DNA of 64,000 nucleotides from contig NZ_JANHDN010000005.1 in NCBI RefSeq assembly GCF_024494565.1, forward strand, positions 310,001 to 374,000. The letters run 5' to 3'. Under the pieces are notes generated by a model. The model made no database searches, was not told the origin of the DNA, and was given only the letters and a program-made list of their open reading frames with translations. Positions 26,190 through 34,160 of this stretch are shown in pieces (within the stretch, counting starts at the first letter, position 1; every line of letters begins with the position of its first letter). The position numbers and the translations under genes are program-made. Source of the stretch: Halorubrum rutilum. Its GTDB lineage: Archaea; Halobacteriota; Halobacteria; Halobacteriales; Haloferacaceae.

Positions 26190-26560
26190 CACGGACAGAG
26201 ATGCGGTGAGCGCTCGGAGAGCGCGAACCGCGAGGCCGGAGAGGCGTGAGGCCGCGGTCTCGTGAGCGACCGACGGGAGCGAGCGGGAGCACGAAAGTCG
26301 CAGCCCGCGCGGCGAACGCAGTGAGCGAGCGGGAGCGACGTTCGGCGGTCCTCGCGACTGGGGCATCGGCGGTGTCCTTCGGGGGGCCGCCGGCGGCCGT
26401 TCACACACGAATTGCCGGTGGTTCGAAGGCGTGCCCCGTCGATACGCGACCGGCCATCTATTACTGAGCGGCCGAGGCTGTGGAAGTGTTCACCGCATCG
26501 GCGGCGATGTGTCAGTGAGCGGCCGTGGCCTCGGCGGCGTTCACCGCCGGCTCAGCGTCG
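26190..26560 (-). repeat. Dispersed structured repeat, partial inverted copy with two head units
   Basis: Most of the 416-base gap 26172-26587 belongs to a dispersed repeat family. On the minus strand, 26364-26323 is identical over 42 bases to 34176-34217, and a less conserved GGGCTGCGACTT block follows in both. Further on it shares a CCTCACGCCTCTCC-type block with the other copies. The 3' hairpins are not conserved, so this copy is shorter. Before the element, two related 31-bp units lie at 26466-26496 and 26517-26547. No convincing gene is present. Confidence 0.8.
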
Positions 26561-26587
26561 AGCAGCTATAAGCAACAGAGCGGTCCG

Positions 26588-27142
26588 TCACTCCACGACG
26601 GGTAGGTCCGCCCGACTTCCCTTCGGGACCACGGAGCGCAACTCGTCGTAGAGGTAGAGCCCCACGCCGATCGGCACCGACTCGCCGACGACCTCGTGAG
26701 TCGCGATCAGGTATCCCCAGTCCCCGTCCCACTCGGGGAGGTCCTGGTCCTCGCCGGCCACGAAGGTCACAGCCTGCTCGGGGTCGAGCTCGATGACGTT
26801 CCTCGTCGCGTGACGGCCGAACCGCGAGACGGCCCGGCTCGTCGGCTTCCAGTGCTCCTGTCGCGTCCGGAGGAAGGTCATCCCGATCGCCTCGACCCCG
26901 CTTGGGTCGGTCGCCTCGCCGTTGAAGATCCAGACCTTCCCGGCGCCCTTCTCCCAGAAGCTGTACCCCGCGAACACCGCCCCGTCGACCCCGAACCGTT
27001 CCTCCCACCAGTCGAGGACCTCCGCGCGGCTCGCGCGCCCCTCGACTTCGCGGTCCCCGGGGGTCTCCGGCAGTCGGTCGAACCGCTGCCCGTCGTTGGC
27101 GGGGGCGGCGTCGGCGGCATCTGCGGCGGCGTCGTCGCTCAC
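26588..27142 (-). CDS. PUA-like RNA-binding partner of the NOP2/Sun methyltransferase
   Basis: A 184-residue protein. After a short disordered N-terminus it has EVLDWWEERFGVDGAVFAGYSFWEKGAGKVWIFNG, then a strand-rich section (EAIGMTFLRTRQEHWKPTSRAVSRFG, NVIELDPEQAVTFVAG) and GYLIATHEVVGESVPIGVGLYLYDELRSVVPKG. This arrangement resembles the C-terminal PUA-like RNA-binding domain of bacterial RsmF-type methyltransferases. Its start overlaps the stop of the methyltransferase gene by four bases (ATGA). The pair looks like a two-gene version of a protein that is fused in bacteria. Function as an RNA-recognition subunit is inferred from fold resemblance and coupling. Confidence 0.82.
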   Translation of the reverse strand: MSDDAAADAADAAPANDGQRFDRLPETPGDREVEGRASRAEVLDWWEERFGVDGAVFAGYSFWEKGAGKVWIFNGEATDPSGVEAIGMTFLRTRQEHWKPTSRAVSRFGRHATRNVIELDPEQAVTFVAGEDQDLPEWDGDWGYLIATHEVVGESVPIGVGLYLYDELRSVVPKGSRADLPVVE

Positions 27143-28086
27143 GCGGCCACCTCGCCGTCGCTCGCGCTCTCGTCACCCTCCCCGCCCACGCGCAGCTTCG
27201 CGCAGAAGAACCCGCCCGTGTCGTTGTGGTGCGGGTAGACGCGGTGCGCGCGCGTCACCGACTCGTCGAACGCCTCGCCGTCCCACTCGGTCACGCCGGG
27301 GACCGTGTCGAGCGGGAGGTCGAACGCGACCAGCTCGCAGTCCTCCGCGCCGAGCACGTGGTCGAGCACCGCCTCGTTCTCCTCCGGCGCGAACGTGCAG
27401 GTGGAGTAGACGACGGTCCCGCCGGGCCGGGTCGCCTGCACCGCGCGCGCCAGGACCCCCTTCTGGATCCCGGCGACCGCGTGGACGTGGTCGAGGGTCC
27501 ACTGGTCGACGACGTCCGGGTTCTTTCGGCAGGTGCCCTCGCACGAGCAGGGGGCGTCGACGAGGGCGCGGTCGAACTCGTCGAACGCGAGCGGCTTGGT
27601 CGAGAAGTTGCGGGCGTCCTGGTTCGTGACAATCGCGTTCGTGATCCCGAGGCGCTCCGCGTTGTGCCGGAGCGCGGAGAGCCGCCCGAGGTTGTTGTCG
27701 TTGGCGACGAGGGTGCCCTCGTCGTCCATCGCGTCGGCGATCTGCGTCGTCTTGCTGCCGGGCGCCGCGCAGGCGTCCCAGACGCGCTCGCCGGGGCGGG
27801 GGTCCAAGGCGAGCCCCGGCAACACCGACACCTCCTCCTGGCCGTGGGTCCAGCCGTGGACGTACGGCCAGTTGCCGCCGGGGTTCCCGTCCGGGAGTCG
27901 AAAGAGACCGTCGTGCCACGCCACCGGCTCGTGGTCCACGCCCTCCTCGTCGAAGGCCTCGCGGACGCGAGCGGGCGAGGCCGCGAGCCGGTTCGTGCGC
28001 ACGACCGAGGGGAGGGAGCGGTCGCACGCCGCCCGGAACGCGTCGACGTCGTCGACGAGCGGCTCGTATCGGTCGAGCGGGTTCAT
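27139..28086 (-). CDS. NOP2/Sun (RsmB/RsmF)-family RNA cytosine-C5 methyltransferase
   Basis: A 315-residue enzyme that methylates C5 of cytosine in rRNA or tRNA. The SAM motif is VWDACAAPGSKTTQIAD. The two catalytic cysteines of the family are both present, in DAPCSCEGTC (near residue 179) and in YSTCTFAPEEN (near 225). An N-terminal helical region (DRYEPLVDDVDAFRAACDRSLP) matches the usual RNA-contacting part, but no PUA domain follows the catalytic core. That part appears to be encoded by the next gene, which overlaps by four bases. ATG at 28086 was chosen at the start of the helical domain. rRNA versus tRNA target cannot be told. Confidence 0.92.
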   Translation of the reverse strand: MNPLDRYEPLVDDVDAFRAACDRSLPSVVRTNRLAASPARVREAFDEEGVDHEPVAWHDGLFRLPDGNPGGNWPYVHGWTHGQEEVSVLPGLALDPRPGERVWDACAAPGSKTTQIADAMDDEGTLVANDNNLGRLSALRHNAERLGITNAIVTNQDARNFSTKPLAFDEFDRALVDAPCSCEGTCRKNPDVVDQWTLDHVHAVAGIQKGVLARAVQATRPGGTVVYSTCTFAPEENEAVLDHVLGAEDCELVAFDLPLDTVPGVTEWDGEAFDESVTRAHRVYPHHNDTGGFFCAKLRVGGEGDESASDGEVAA

Positions 28087-28183
28087 GCCCCTCCTTTCGC
28101 GGCGGGCCGTTAGACGGTTTCGGGACTCCCGCGCCGCCGCCCGGCGCCCCACCTTTAGGTCGCCGCCCCGAGTAGGCGGAGCC

Positions 28184-28924
28184 ATGGCACGCATCTCCGT
28201 CGTCGACGACGACGTCTCGCTGGACGAGCCGACGCTGGTAGAGGGGTTCCCCGGGGTCGGACTCGTCGGCAAGATCGCGACCGACCACATGATCGAGGCG
28301 CACGGGATGGACCACTACGCGAACGTCCACTGCGACGGGCTCCCGCGGGTGGCCGTCTACCGCGAGGCGAACCGGGCACTGACGACGCCCGTGCGGCTGT
28401 ACGCCGACGCGGAGAACGACCTCGTCGCGCTCCGGAGCGACGTCCCGGTGAAGCCCGGCGCCGCGACCGAGGTCGCCGGCTGCCTGGAGAGCTGGTTCGC
28501 GGAGACGGCGACGTTCCCGGTGTTCCTCTCCGGGCTCGGTCAGGAGAAGGGAGAGGCGCCGCCGGCGATCTACGGCGTCGCGACCGGCGACGGCGGCGAT
28601 CGGCTCGACCGCGCCGACGTCGAGGACCCGCCCGAGGCCGGCCTCGTCTCCGGGCCGACGGGCGCGATGCTCGCGGAGTCGCTGGAGCGCGGCCGCGACG
28701 CCGTCGGCCTCGTCGTCGAGTCGGACCCGCAGTTCCCCGATCCGGAGGCCGCGCGCGTCCTCATCAGGAGCGGGATCGACCCGATCGCGGGGACCGAGAC
28801 GACCACCGACGGGCTCGTCGAACAGGCCGAGGAGATCCGGGAGGCGAAGCGGGCCTTCGCCGAGCGGATGCAGCAGGCCACCGAGGAGAGCTCGCAGGCC
28901 GAGCCGCTGAAGATGTTCCAGTAG
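28184..28924 (+). CDS. PAC2-family protein (proteasome assembly chaperone-like)
   Basis: A 246-residue protein of the PAC2 / DUF75 family. The N-terminus has the family hallmark LVEGFPGVGLVGKIATDHMIE, followed by alternating strands and helices (VRLYADAENDLVALRSDVPV; FPVFLSGLGQE), GLVSGPTGAML and a Glu-rich helical C-terminus. Eukaryotic relatives assist 20S proteasome assembly. In archaea some act as ATP-independent chaperones or bind the proteasome, and the exact role here is unknown. It is divergent from the NOP2/Sun gene across 97 bases and convergent with menF. Confidence 0.9.
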   Translation: MARISVVDDDVSLDEPTLVEGFPGVGLVGKIATDHMIEAHGMDHYANVHCDGLPRVAVYREANRALTTPVRLYADAENDLVALRSDVPVKPGAATEVAGCLESWFAETATFPVFLSGLGQEKGEAPPAIYGVATGDGGDRLDRADVEDPPEAGLVSGPTGAMLAESLERGRDAVGLVVESDPQFPDPEAARVLIRSGIDPIAGTETTTDGLVEQAEEIREAKRAFAERMQQATEESSQAEPLKMFQ

Positions 28925-28975
28925 GCGACGGCCGCTCCGCCCGACCCCTTGATCGTCGTCCGCGACGGCGGTCCG

Positions 28976-30373
28976 TCAGTCGTCGTCCGCGACGGACGAC
29001 TCGTCCCCGGCCGCGGCGCTCGACCCGGTCCCGACCCCGCCCGTCTCCAACTCGTCGAGGATCGGGCGGTACTTGAGCTGGACCTCGTCCCACTCGCGGT
29101 CGGGGTCGGAGTCGGCGACGAGCCCGACCCCGGCGAAGAGGGTGGCCCGCCGGGGCGTCGCGACGGCCGAGCGGATCGCGACCGCGAAGGCGCCGTTGCC
29201 CGCGGCGTCGATCCAGCCCACCGGCGCGGCGTACCAGCCGCGGTCGAACGGCTCCGTCTCGTGGATCGTCTCCAGGGCGCGGTCCGGCGGAAGCCCGCCG
29301 ACGGCGGGGGTGGGATGGAGCGCCTCGACGAGTTCGAGCACGTGCCGGTCGTCGCTGAGCTCGGCCGTGATCGGCGTGTGGAGGTGCTGGACGGTCGCGA
29401 GCCGACGGACGCGGCGCTCGCCGGCGGAGACCGAGGCCGCGAACGGCTCCAGCTGATCGCGGACGGTGTCGGCGACGAGCCGGTGTTCGTGGACGTTCTT
29501 GGCGTCTTCGAGCAGCTCCTGCGCGAGCCACTCGTCCTCCGTCGGGGTCTCGCCCCGTCCCGTGGTCCCCGCGAGCGCGTCGGTCTCGACGGTCCGCCCG
29601 CGCAGCGAGACCAGCCGCTCCGGCGTCGCGCCGAAGAAGGCGCTCCCGCCCCCGTCCGGCTCGAAGCAGTAGCGGTGGCAGTCGGCGTACTTGCCCGCGA
29701 GCCGCTCCAGCGTCGCCGCGCGGGGGAACTCGGACGCCAGGTCCGCCTCCAGCGCCTGCGCCAGGACGACCTTCCGCAGCTCGCCGCCGCGGATCCGGCC
29801 GACCGCGGCCTCGACGCTCTCGCGCCACGCCTCGCGGCCCGTGGTCCGACGGGCCTCGGTGATACCGGGCCGCGGCGGGACGCCCGCGTCGCCGCCGTCG
29901 ACCGCGGCGAGTCGCTCCGCCTCCTCGGCGAGCCGGGCCTCGACCGCCTCGACCGCGGCGTCCGGCCCGGCGGCGTTCACCGTGAGCCAGGTCCCGTTGT
30001 CCGCGAACGTGAGCTGGACCCGCGGGAGCACGAAGCGCGCCTCCGGGAAGGGCCCCCAGGGGTCGCCGTCGCAGGCCCCCTCGTGGAAGGCGAAACCGCC
30101 GAACAGCCGGGGGCGAGCGGCCTCGGTCCCAGCGTGGACGTCGCCGGCGTCGAACAGGTCGTCGGCCGCGGTCCGGATCTCGGCGAACCGCTCCGGGCCG
30201 CTCGCGGTCAGCGTCGCGGCCGCGCCGCTCCCGAGCACGAGGGCGTCGTCCGGCGCGCTCCACGTCGTGCGAGGCGCCGAGAGGGCGTCGAACGCGGCCG
30301 CGAAGGGGGGCGCGTCGACCGCGGTCGTGCGGCTGACGAGGGGCGGAGCCGACGTCGAGCGCGCCCGTTCCAT
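28976..30373 (-). CDS. menF: Isochorismate synthase
   Basis: Converts chorismate to isochorismate, the entry to menaquinone synthesis. The 465-residue protein has the chorismate-binding fold. The C-terminal half includes ALAGTTGRGETPTEDEWLAQELL, KNVHEHRLV, LHPTPAVGGLPPDRAL, the FDRGWYAAPVGWIDAAGNGAFAVAIRS block and FAGVGLVADSDPDREWDEVQLKYRPIL. The general-acid Glu and Mg-binding Glu expected in these blocks are present. The Gly-Gly of the PTPAVGG block fits menF/entC rather than anthranilate synthase. An acidic tail ends the protein. It is followed at 6 kb by menE on the same strand, not in an operon. Confidence 0.92.
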   Translation of the reverse strand: MERARSTSAPPLVSRTTAVDAPPFAAAFDALSAPRTTWSAPDDALVLGSGAAATLTASGPERFAEIRTAADDLFDAGDVHAGTEAARPRLFGGFAFHEGACDGDPWGPFPEARFVLPRVQLTFADNGTWLTVNAAGPDAAVEAVEARLAEEAERLAAVDGGDAGVPPRPGITEARRTTGREAWRESVEAAVGRIRGGELRKVVLAQALEADLASEFPRAATLERLAGKYADCHRYCFEPDGGGSAFFGATPERLVSLRGRTVETDALAGTTGRGETPTEDEWLAQELLEDAKNVHEHRLVADTVRDQLEPFAASVSAGERRVRRLATVQHLHTPITAELSDDRHVLELVEALHPTPAVGGLPPDRALETIHETEPFDRGWYAAPVGWIDAAGNGAFAVAIRSAVATPRRATLFAGVGLVADSDPDREWDEVQLKYRPILDELETGGVGTGSSAAAGDESSVADDD

Positions 30374-30441
30374 TACCCCTCGTTCGGTGCCGCGGCCCCT
30401 TTACCCTGACTATCGCGGGGGGCGACGCGGACGGCCGACCG

Positions 30442-31164
30442 TCAGCCGTACCGCTCCTCGTTCCACGGGTTCGCGGAGTCGCTGTAGCCGCGCTTCTCCC
30501 AGTAGCCGAGCTCCTTCTCCGTGAGGAACTCCACGCCCGAGACCCACTTGGCCCCCTTGTACGCGTACTTGTGCGGGGTGACGACCCGGATCGGTCCCCC
30601 GTGGTCCGCCGGGAGGTCGTCGCCGTCGAGGCCGTACGCGAACAGGACGCCCTCGCGGGTGCACTCGTCGAGCGGGAGGTTCGTGGTGTAGCCGTCGAGC
30701 GCGTGGAAGAGGACGTGCTCGACGTCGTCGCCGATCCCGGCGCGGTCGGCGACCTCGCCGAACTCGACGCCGGTGAACGCGCAGTCGAACCTGCTCCAGC
30801 CCGTCACGCAGTGGAAGTCCTGTCGCTGCGTGACGGCCGGGAGCTCGCGGAACTCGGACAGCGAGTACGCGAGCGGCTCGTCGACGGCGCCCCAGACCTC
30901 GAAGGCGAACGTCTCGGGCTCTACCGAGGGCGTCCCGCCCTTCGAGAGCACCGGGAAGCGGTCGGTCTCCCGCTGGCCAGGGGGGAGTCGGTCGTCGCCG
31001 TACTCGCGGTAGAGCCCCGTGAGGTCCTGGAAATCGCCCTCGATGTCGGTGTCGCCCTCGATGTCGGTATCGCCCTCGATATCGGTGTCGCCCTCGGCGT
31101 CGGCGTCGCCTTCGGCGGTACCGTCGGTCTCGCCCGCGGCGTTCGGGGCGCCGGATCCGGTCAT
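30442..31164 (-). CDS. Molybdopterin-dependent oxidoreductase (sulfite oxidase / YedY-type)
   Basis: A 240-residue protein of the sulfite oxidase molybdopterin fold. Residues about 70-225 contain FEVWGAVDEPLAYSLSEFRELPAV, the molybdenum-binding cysteine in DFHCVTGWSRFD, VLFHALDGYTTNLPLDEC, HGGPIRVVTPHKYAYKGAKWVSGVEFL and a GYWEKRGYS ending typical of the YedY-like group. No Tat signal or membrane segment is present, so it should be cytoplasmic, unlike bacterial MsrP. The first 45 residues are low-complexity Gly/Asp/Thr with a six-residue repeat. The substrate is unknown. It ends 68 bases before the menF start on the same strand. Confidence 0.88.
   Translation of the reverse strand: MTGSGAPNAAGETDGTAEGDADAEGDTDIEGDTDIEGDTDIEGDFQDLTGLYREYGDDRLPPGQRETDRFPVLSKGGTPSVEPETFAFEVWGAVDEPLAYSLSEFRELPAVTQRQDFHCVTGWSRFDCAFTGVEFGEVADRAGIGDDVEHVLFHALDGYTTNLPLDECTREGVLFAYGLDGDDLPADHGGPIRVVTPHKYAYKGAKWVSGVEFLTEKELGYWEKRGYSDSANPWNEERYG
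31034..31105 (-). repeat. 18-bp tandem repeat in the molybdopterin oxidoreductase N-terminus
   Basis: Four in-frame 18-bp units encode an acidic repeat (EGDTDI, three times, then a diverged unit). The disordered acidic leader precedes the enzyme domain. Confidence 0.9.
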
Positions 31165-31260
31165 GAACCCCGATACGGTTCGGGGTCACCTATGCGTATC
31201 GCTCTCCGGCCCCGATGACGCCGGTAGCGGGGGAACGGATTCGGTTCGGCGAAACGTGTC

Positions 31261-31311
31261 GGTTACCAATAATATATTTTATATAGTAGAGATAAGATTC
31301 GATCGATCGAA
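31261..31311. promoter_or_regulatory. A/T-rich tract with a 14-bp perfect palindrome
   Basis: A run of almost pure A/T (31268-31286) is followed by TTCGATCGATCGAA at 31298-31311, a perfect palindrome. It lies between the divergent oxidoreductase and ribbon-helix-helix genes and could be an operator for the latter. Confidence 0.45.
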
Positions 31312-31369
31312 AGGAGAGTTTCTGAAACACCGCTGTGAGATTTCAAATATCGGTATCGGCGACGCCACA

Positions 31370-31377
31370 TTTATATA
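31370..31377 (+). promoter_or_regulatory. TATA-like box of the ribbon-helix-helix gene
   Basis: TTTATATA centred about 31 bases before the ATG at 31405, one of the clearest promoter boxes in the window. Confidence 0.6.
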
Positions 31378-31404
31378 CCCATTGCCATTACTCCCGGGCA
31401 GGAA

Positions 31405-31623
31405 ATGCCACGAGTAGAGATAACCGTGCCGGAGCATCTGGAGATGCAGATCGCTCAGATGGTCGAGCAGGGAGAGTTCCTCAACCGCGAGGAGGCGGTC
31501 GAAGAGCTCCTGTCGACGGGGATAAAGGCGTTCAAGACGAGCGGTCCGCGAGACGACGAGGAGGACTCCGGCGGATTCGAGGACGAGGGCATGATGGGCC
31601 ACGAAGACGAGTACGTGTTCTGA
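31405..31623 (+). CDS. Ribbon-helix-helix (CopG/Arc-type) protein
   Basis: A 72-residue protein. Residues 1-45 (RVEITVPEHLEMQIAQMVEQGEFLNREEAVEELLSTGI) match a ribbon-helix-helix DNA-binding domain: one beta strand, helix A, turn, helix B. The C-terminal third is acidic and flexible, ending in EDEYVF. No toxin gene follows it, so a stand-alone regulator is more likely than an antitoxin. The strong TATA-like box and upstream palindrome suit an autoregulated gene, but target and ligand are unknown. Similar proteins are widespread in haloarchaea. Confidence 0.85.
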   Translation: MPRVEITVPEHLEMQIAQMVEQGEFLNREEAVEELLSTGIKAFKTSGPRDDEEDSGGFEDEGMMGHEDEYVF

Positions 31624-31768
31624 GCGGGCCGCCGCCGCGGTTCGCCGTCGCCGCCCGTCCCGCGTCGACCGCGATTCGCTGACGGCCCTTTTCGAGTCGG
31701 TCTCCCTCTCGACCCGTGCGTATGCCCCTCAACAACGCTTAAAGGGTCTACGACCCGTATCACGCGGT

Positions 31769-32047
31769 ATGCACAAGGACGAGCTCCTCGAACTCCACGA
31801 ACAGATGGTGACGATCATGGAGCACTTCCGCTCGCACGAGACCGTGGACGGCTCGCTGTTCGACCCGTACGACGAGCTCGAGGTCGACCCCTCGCACGTC
31901 CACAAGTCGAAGAGCGAGCACAAACACGCCGTGTTCGTGCTCGGCAACGCGCTGGCGAACGCGATGAGCGAGGACGAGTTCTCTCCCGCCGGTCGCGTCG
32001 GTAAGCGCATGGAGGAGCTCGCGGACGACGCCGAGAACAAGATCTGA
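31769..32047 (+). CDS. UPF0058 family protein
   Basis: A 92-residue all-helical protein of the archaeal UPF0058 family. The conserved opening MHKDELLELHEQMVTIMEHF, the central DPYDELEVDPSHVHKSKSEHKHAVFVLGNALANAM and the end RVGKRMEELADDAE are the family pattern. The repeated His residues near the middle could bind metal, though no function has been shown that I know of. It sits alone, 145 bases after the ribbon-helix-helix gene. Length is normal. Confidence 0.93.
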   Translation: MHKDELLELHEQMVTIMEHFRSHETVDGSLFDPYDELEVDPSHVHKSKSEHKHAVFVLGNALANAMSEDEFSPAGRVGKRMEELADDAENKI

Positions 32048-32147
32048 GACCCCCGTTTCCGTCACCTCTCGACCCCCTCGTCCGCTCCGGACGCGACGTC
32101 ACCCCCGACCCGCGGATTGATATGTGACCGACCGCTCCCTTCCTCAC

Positions 32148-34037
32148 ATGGTCGCGGAGGCGCTGACGTCCGACGCCGCCCACCTCGCCGTCGGCGGCGC
32201 GCTCGTCGCCGTGGCGCTCGCCGTCGTGTATCAGACGGACCGACCGAGCGGCGCGTGGACCCGCGCGCTCCGCTCGCGCTTCCTGCTCGGGGTCCCGTGG
32301 GGAACGCTCGTCGCCGTCGCGGGCGTGACCGGGGTGTACCTCTTCGTGCAGAGCGGGCTGGGGACCCCCGACCGGCCCGTCGTGATCCCGTTCCGCTCGT
32401 GGTCGTACCTCTACCCGGAGGGGATCCTCTGGTCGAGCTTCGCGCACGCGAGCCGGGGCCACCTCACGGGGAACCTCCTCTCGGCGCTCGTCGCGGGCGG
32501 GATCGCCGAGTACGCGTACGGCCACTTCCCCGGCGGCCGCGAGGTCGACGACGAGACCGGGACGCTCCGATCGGTGCTCCCGTCGCGCGCGTCGGTGCGA
32601 CGGCTCCGCTCGAAGGGGCTCGGCGCGCTCGGACTCGGACGGGTCGGACGTTCGACGCGCGCGTCGCTCTCGACGGTCGCGTCGCGGCCGGACCTGGGCT
32701 CGCTCGCCGCGAACCCGGGCGTTCGCGCGTTCGTCGTCGTGCCCGGCGCGATGGCGGTGTTCGGCGTCGTCTCCGCGCTGTTCGCGCTCGGACCGGTGAT
32801 CGGGTTCTCGGGGGTCGTCTTCGCGCTGTGGGGGTTCGCCCTGGTCTTCCACCCGGTCGGGACGATCGCGGCGCTCACGGGCGCGACGCTCGTCGACGTC
32901 GCCTACGAGACCCTCCGGAACCCGGTCGTCACCGCCGAGGCGAGCGGGTCCTACGGCCCGCCGGGGTGGGCGAACGTCGCGATCCAGGGCCACGCGCTCG
33001 GACTCATCGCCGGGATCCTCGCCGCGGCCTGGCTCGTCCGGCGGCGACGCGGGAGCGAGGGCCGCGCCGACGCGGCGGCCGAGGGGTCGCGGACGTTGGC
33101 ATCGGCCGGCGACTCGCGGACGACCGCCCTCGTCGCGTTCGGCGCCGTCCTCCTCTTCGGCGCGTCGCGCCGGCTCTGGGCGGTGTACTGGTACCTCGGG
33201 AACCAGCGGTACGAGCTGTACCGGGCGCTCGGGGTCGGCCTGCTCGCGGTCCTCGCGGCGATCGTCGCCCTCGCGGTCGCGGGGCGAGACGAGCCGCTAC
33301 GTCCCGATCTGGCCGTCCCGGAGCCCGACACGGTCCGGGGGGCCGTCCGGTCCGCCACGCCGGCCGCGGTCGGGCTGCTGCTGCTCGCCTCGGCGCTGGC
33401 GGTCGTCGCCGGGCCGGGCGTGGTCCCGAACCTCGTCGCCGTCGACGACGGCGACCTGCCCGGCGACCCGATCGAGGTCGACGGCTACCGGCTGACGTAC
33501 GCGGAGAACGTCGAGAACCGGGCCGTGAGCGCCGTCGACGTCGAGGCGTTCGGCCGGTCGACGAGCGTCAACACCTCGGGGGTGATCGTGACGAACCCGG
33601 ACCGGGAGATCTGGACGACGGCGGTCTCGCGCGGGAACCTCGCCTTCTGGGGGTACCGCGCCGTCGACCTGGGCGGGACCGGCTGGCGCGAGACCGTCTG
33701 GGTCCATCGCGTGGGGTGGGTGGCGGCGAACGGGGGCCCGACGTACCGGGTCGACGCGGTCCGGAACGAGACGCGCTCGACGCTGTTCACGAGCGAACCG
33801 GCGCGGGCGGAGCCGCGGATCGACGGGCGAAACGTGACCGTCGCGGCGGTCGAGGGCGGATTCGAACTTCGCGTCGCTCACGGGGGCGAGACCGCGCGGG
33901 CCGGGCTCCCAGCGGCGAACGAGTCGGTGGCCCTTCAGGGGGTCGCGTTCGTCCGCGAGGCGGACGCCGTCTTCGCGGAGCGCGGAGAGACGCGGGTGCG
34001 GATCGCGACGCGAGAGCGGTACGAGGGCCGGCAGTGA
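32148..34037 (+). CDS. Rhomboid-family intramembrane protease with C-terminal extracellular domain
   Basis: A 629-residue membrane protein. Membrane helices fill residues about 5-380. The rhomboid signature is present: HASRGHLTGNLLSAL, then the catalytic serine in IGFSGVVFALWGF (near residue 220) and the catalytic histidine in IQGHALGLIAGI (near 281). Further helices run to about residue 425. The remaining 200 residues (VVPNLVAVDDGDLPGD onward) form a soluble domain, probably outside the cell. A disordered insert lies between the Asn and Ser motifs. An in-frame GTG at 32124 would add eight residues; an A/T-rich ATTGATATG about 28 bases upstream favours 32148. Confidence 0.9.
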   Translation: MVAEALTSDAAHLAVGGALVAVALAVVYQTDRPSGAWTRALRSRFLLGVPWGTLVAVAGVTGVYLFVQSGLGTPDRPVVIPFRSWSYLYPEGILWSSFAHASRGHLTGNLLSALVAGGIAEYAYGHFPGGREVDDETGTLRSVLPSRASVRRLRSKGLGALGLGRVGRSTRASLSTVASRPDLGSLAANPGVRAFVVVPGAMAVFGVVSALFALGPVIGFSGVVFALWGFALVFHPVGTIAALTGATLVDVAYETLRNPVVTAEASGSYGPPGWANVAIQGHALGLIAGILAAAWLVRRRRGSEGRADAAAEGSRTLASAGDSRTTALVAFGAVLLFGASRRLWAVYWYLGNQRYELYRALGVGLLAVLAAIVALAVAGRDEPLRPDLAVPEPDTVRGAVRSATPAAVGLLLLASALAVVAGPGVVPNLVAVDDGDLPGDPIEVDGYRLTYAENVENRAVSAVDVEAFGRSTSVNTSGVIVTNPDREIWTTAVSRGNLAFWGYRAVDLGGTGWRETVWVHRVGWVAANGGPTYRVDAVRNETRSTLFTSEPARAEPRIDGRNVTVAAVEGGFELRVAHGGETARAGLPAANESVALQGVAFVREADAVFAERGETRVRIATRERYEGRQ

Positions 34038-34160
34038 GACGGCGTTGCCCCGTCGAACGTCGCTCCATCAGACGGCGTTCCGTCGGAACCGGTCGGCGAC
34101 GCGAAGGTCATCTCCGAAGCCCCGGCCGCTCGGCGATACGGGATCGACGCCGGATCGTCG

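Noticed and set aside
26150..26404. Protein-like frames over the repeat (also at 34117-34345 and 34161-34832)
   Set aside because: Frames over different repeat copies share similar peptides (for example SREDRRTSLPLA) only because the DNA is the same repeat family; they lack promoters and coding bias.
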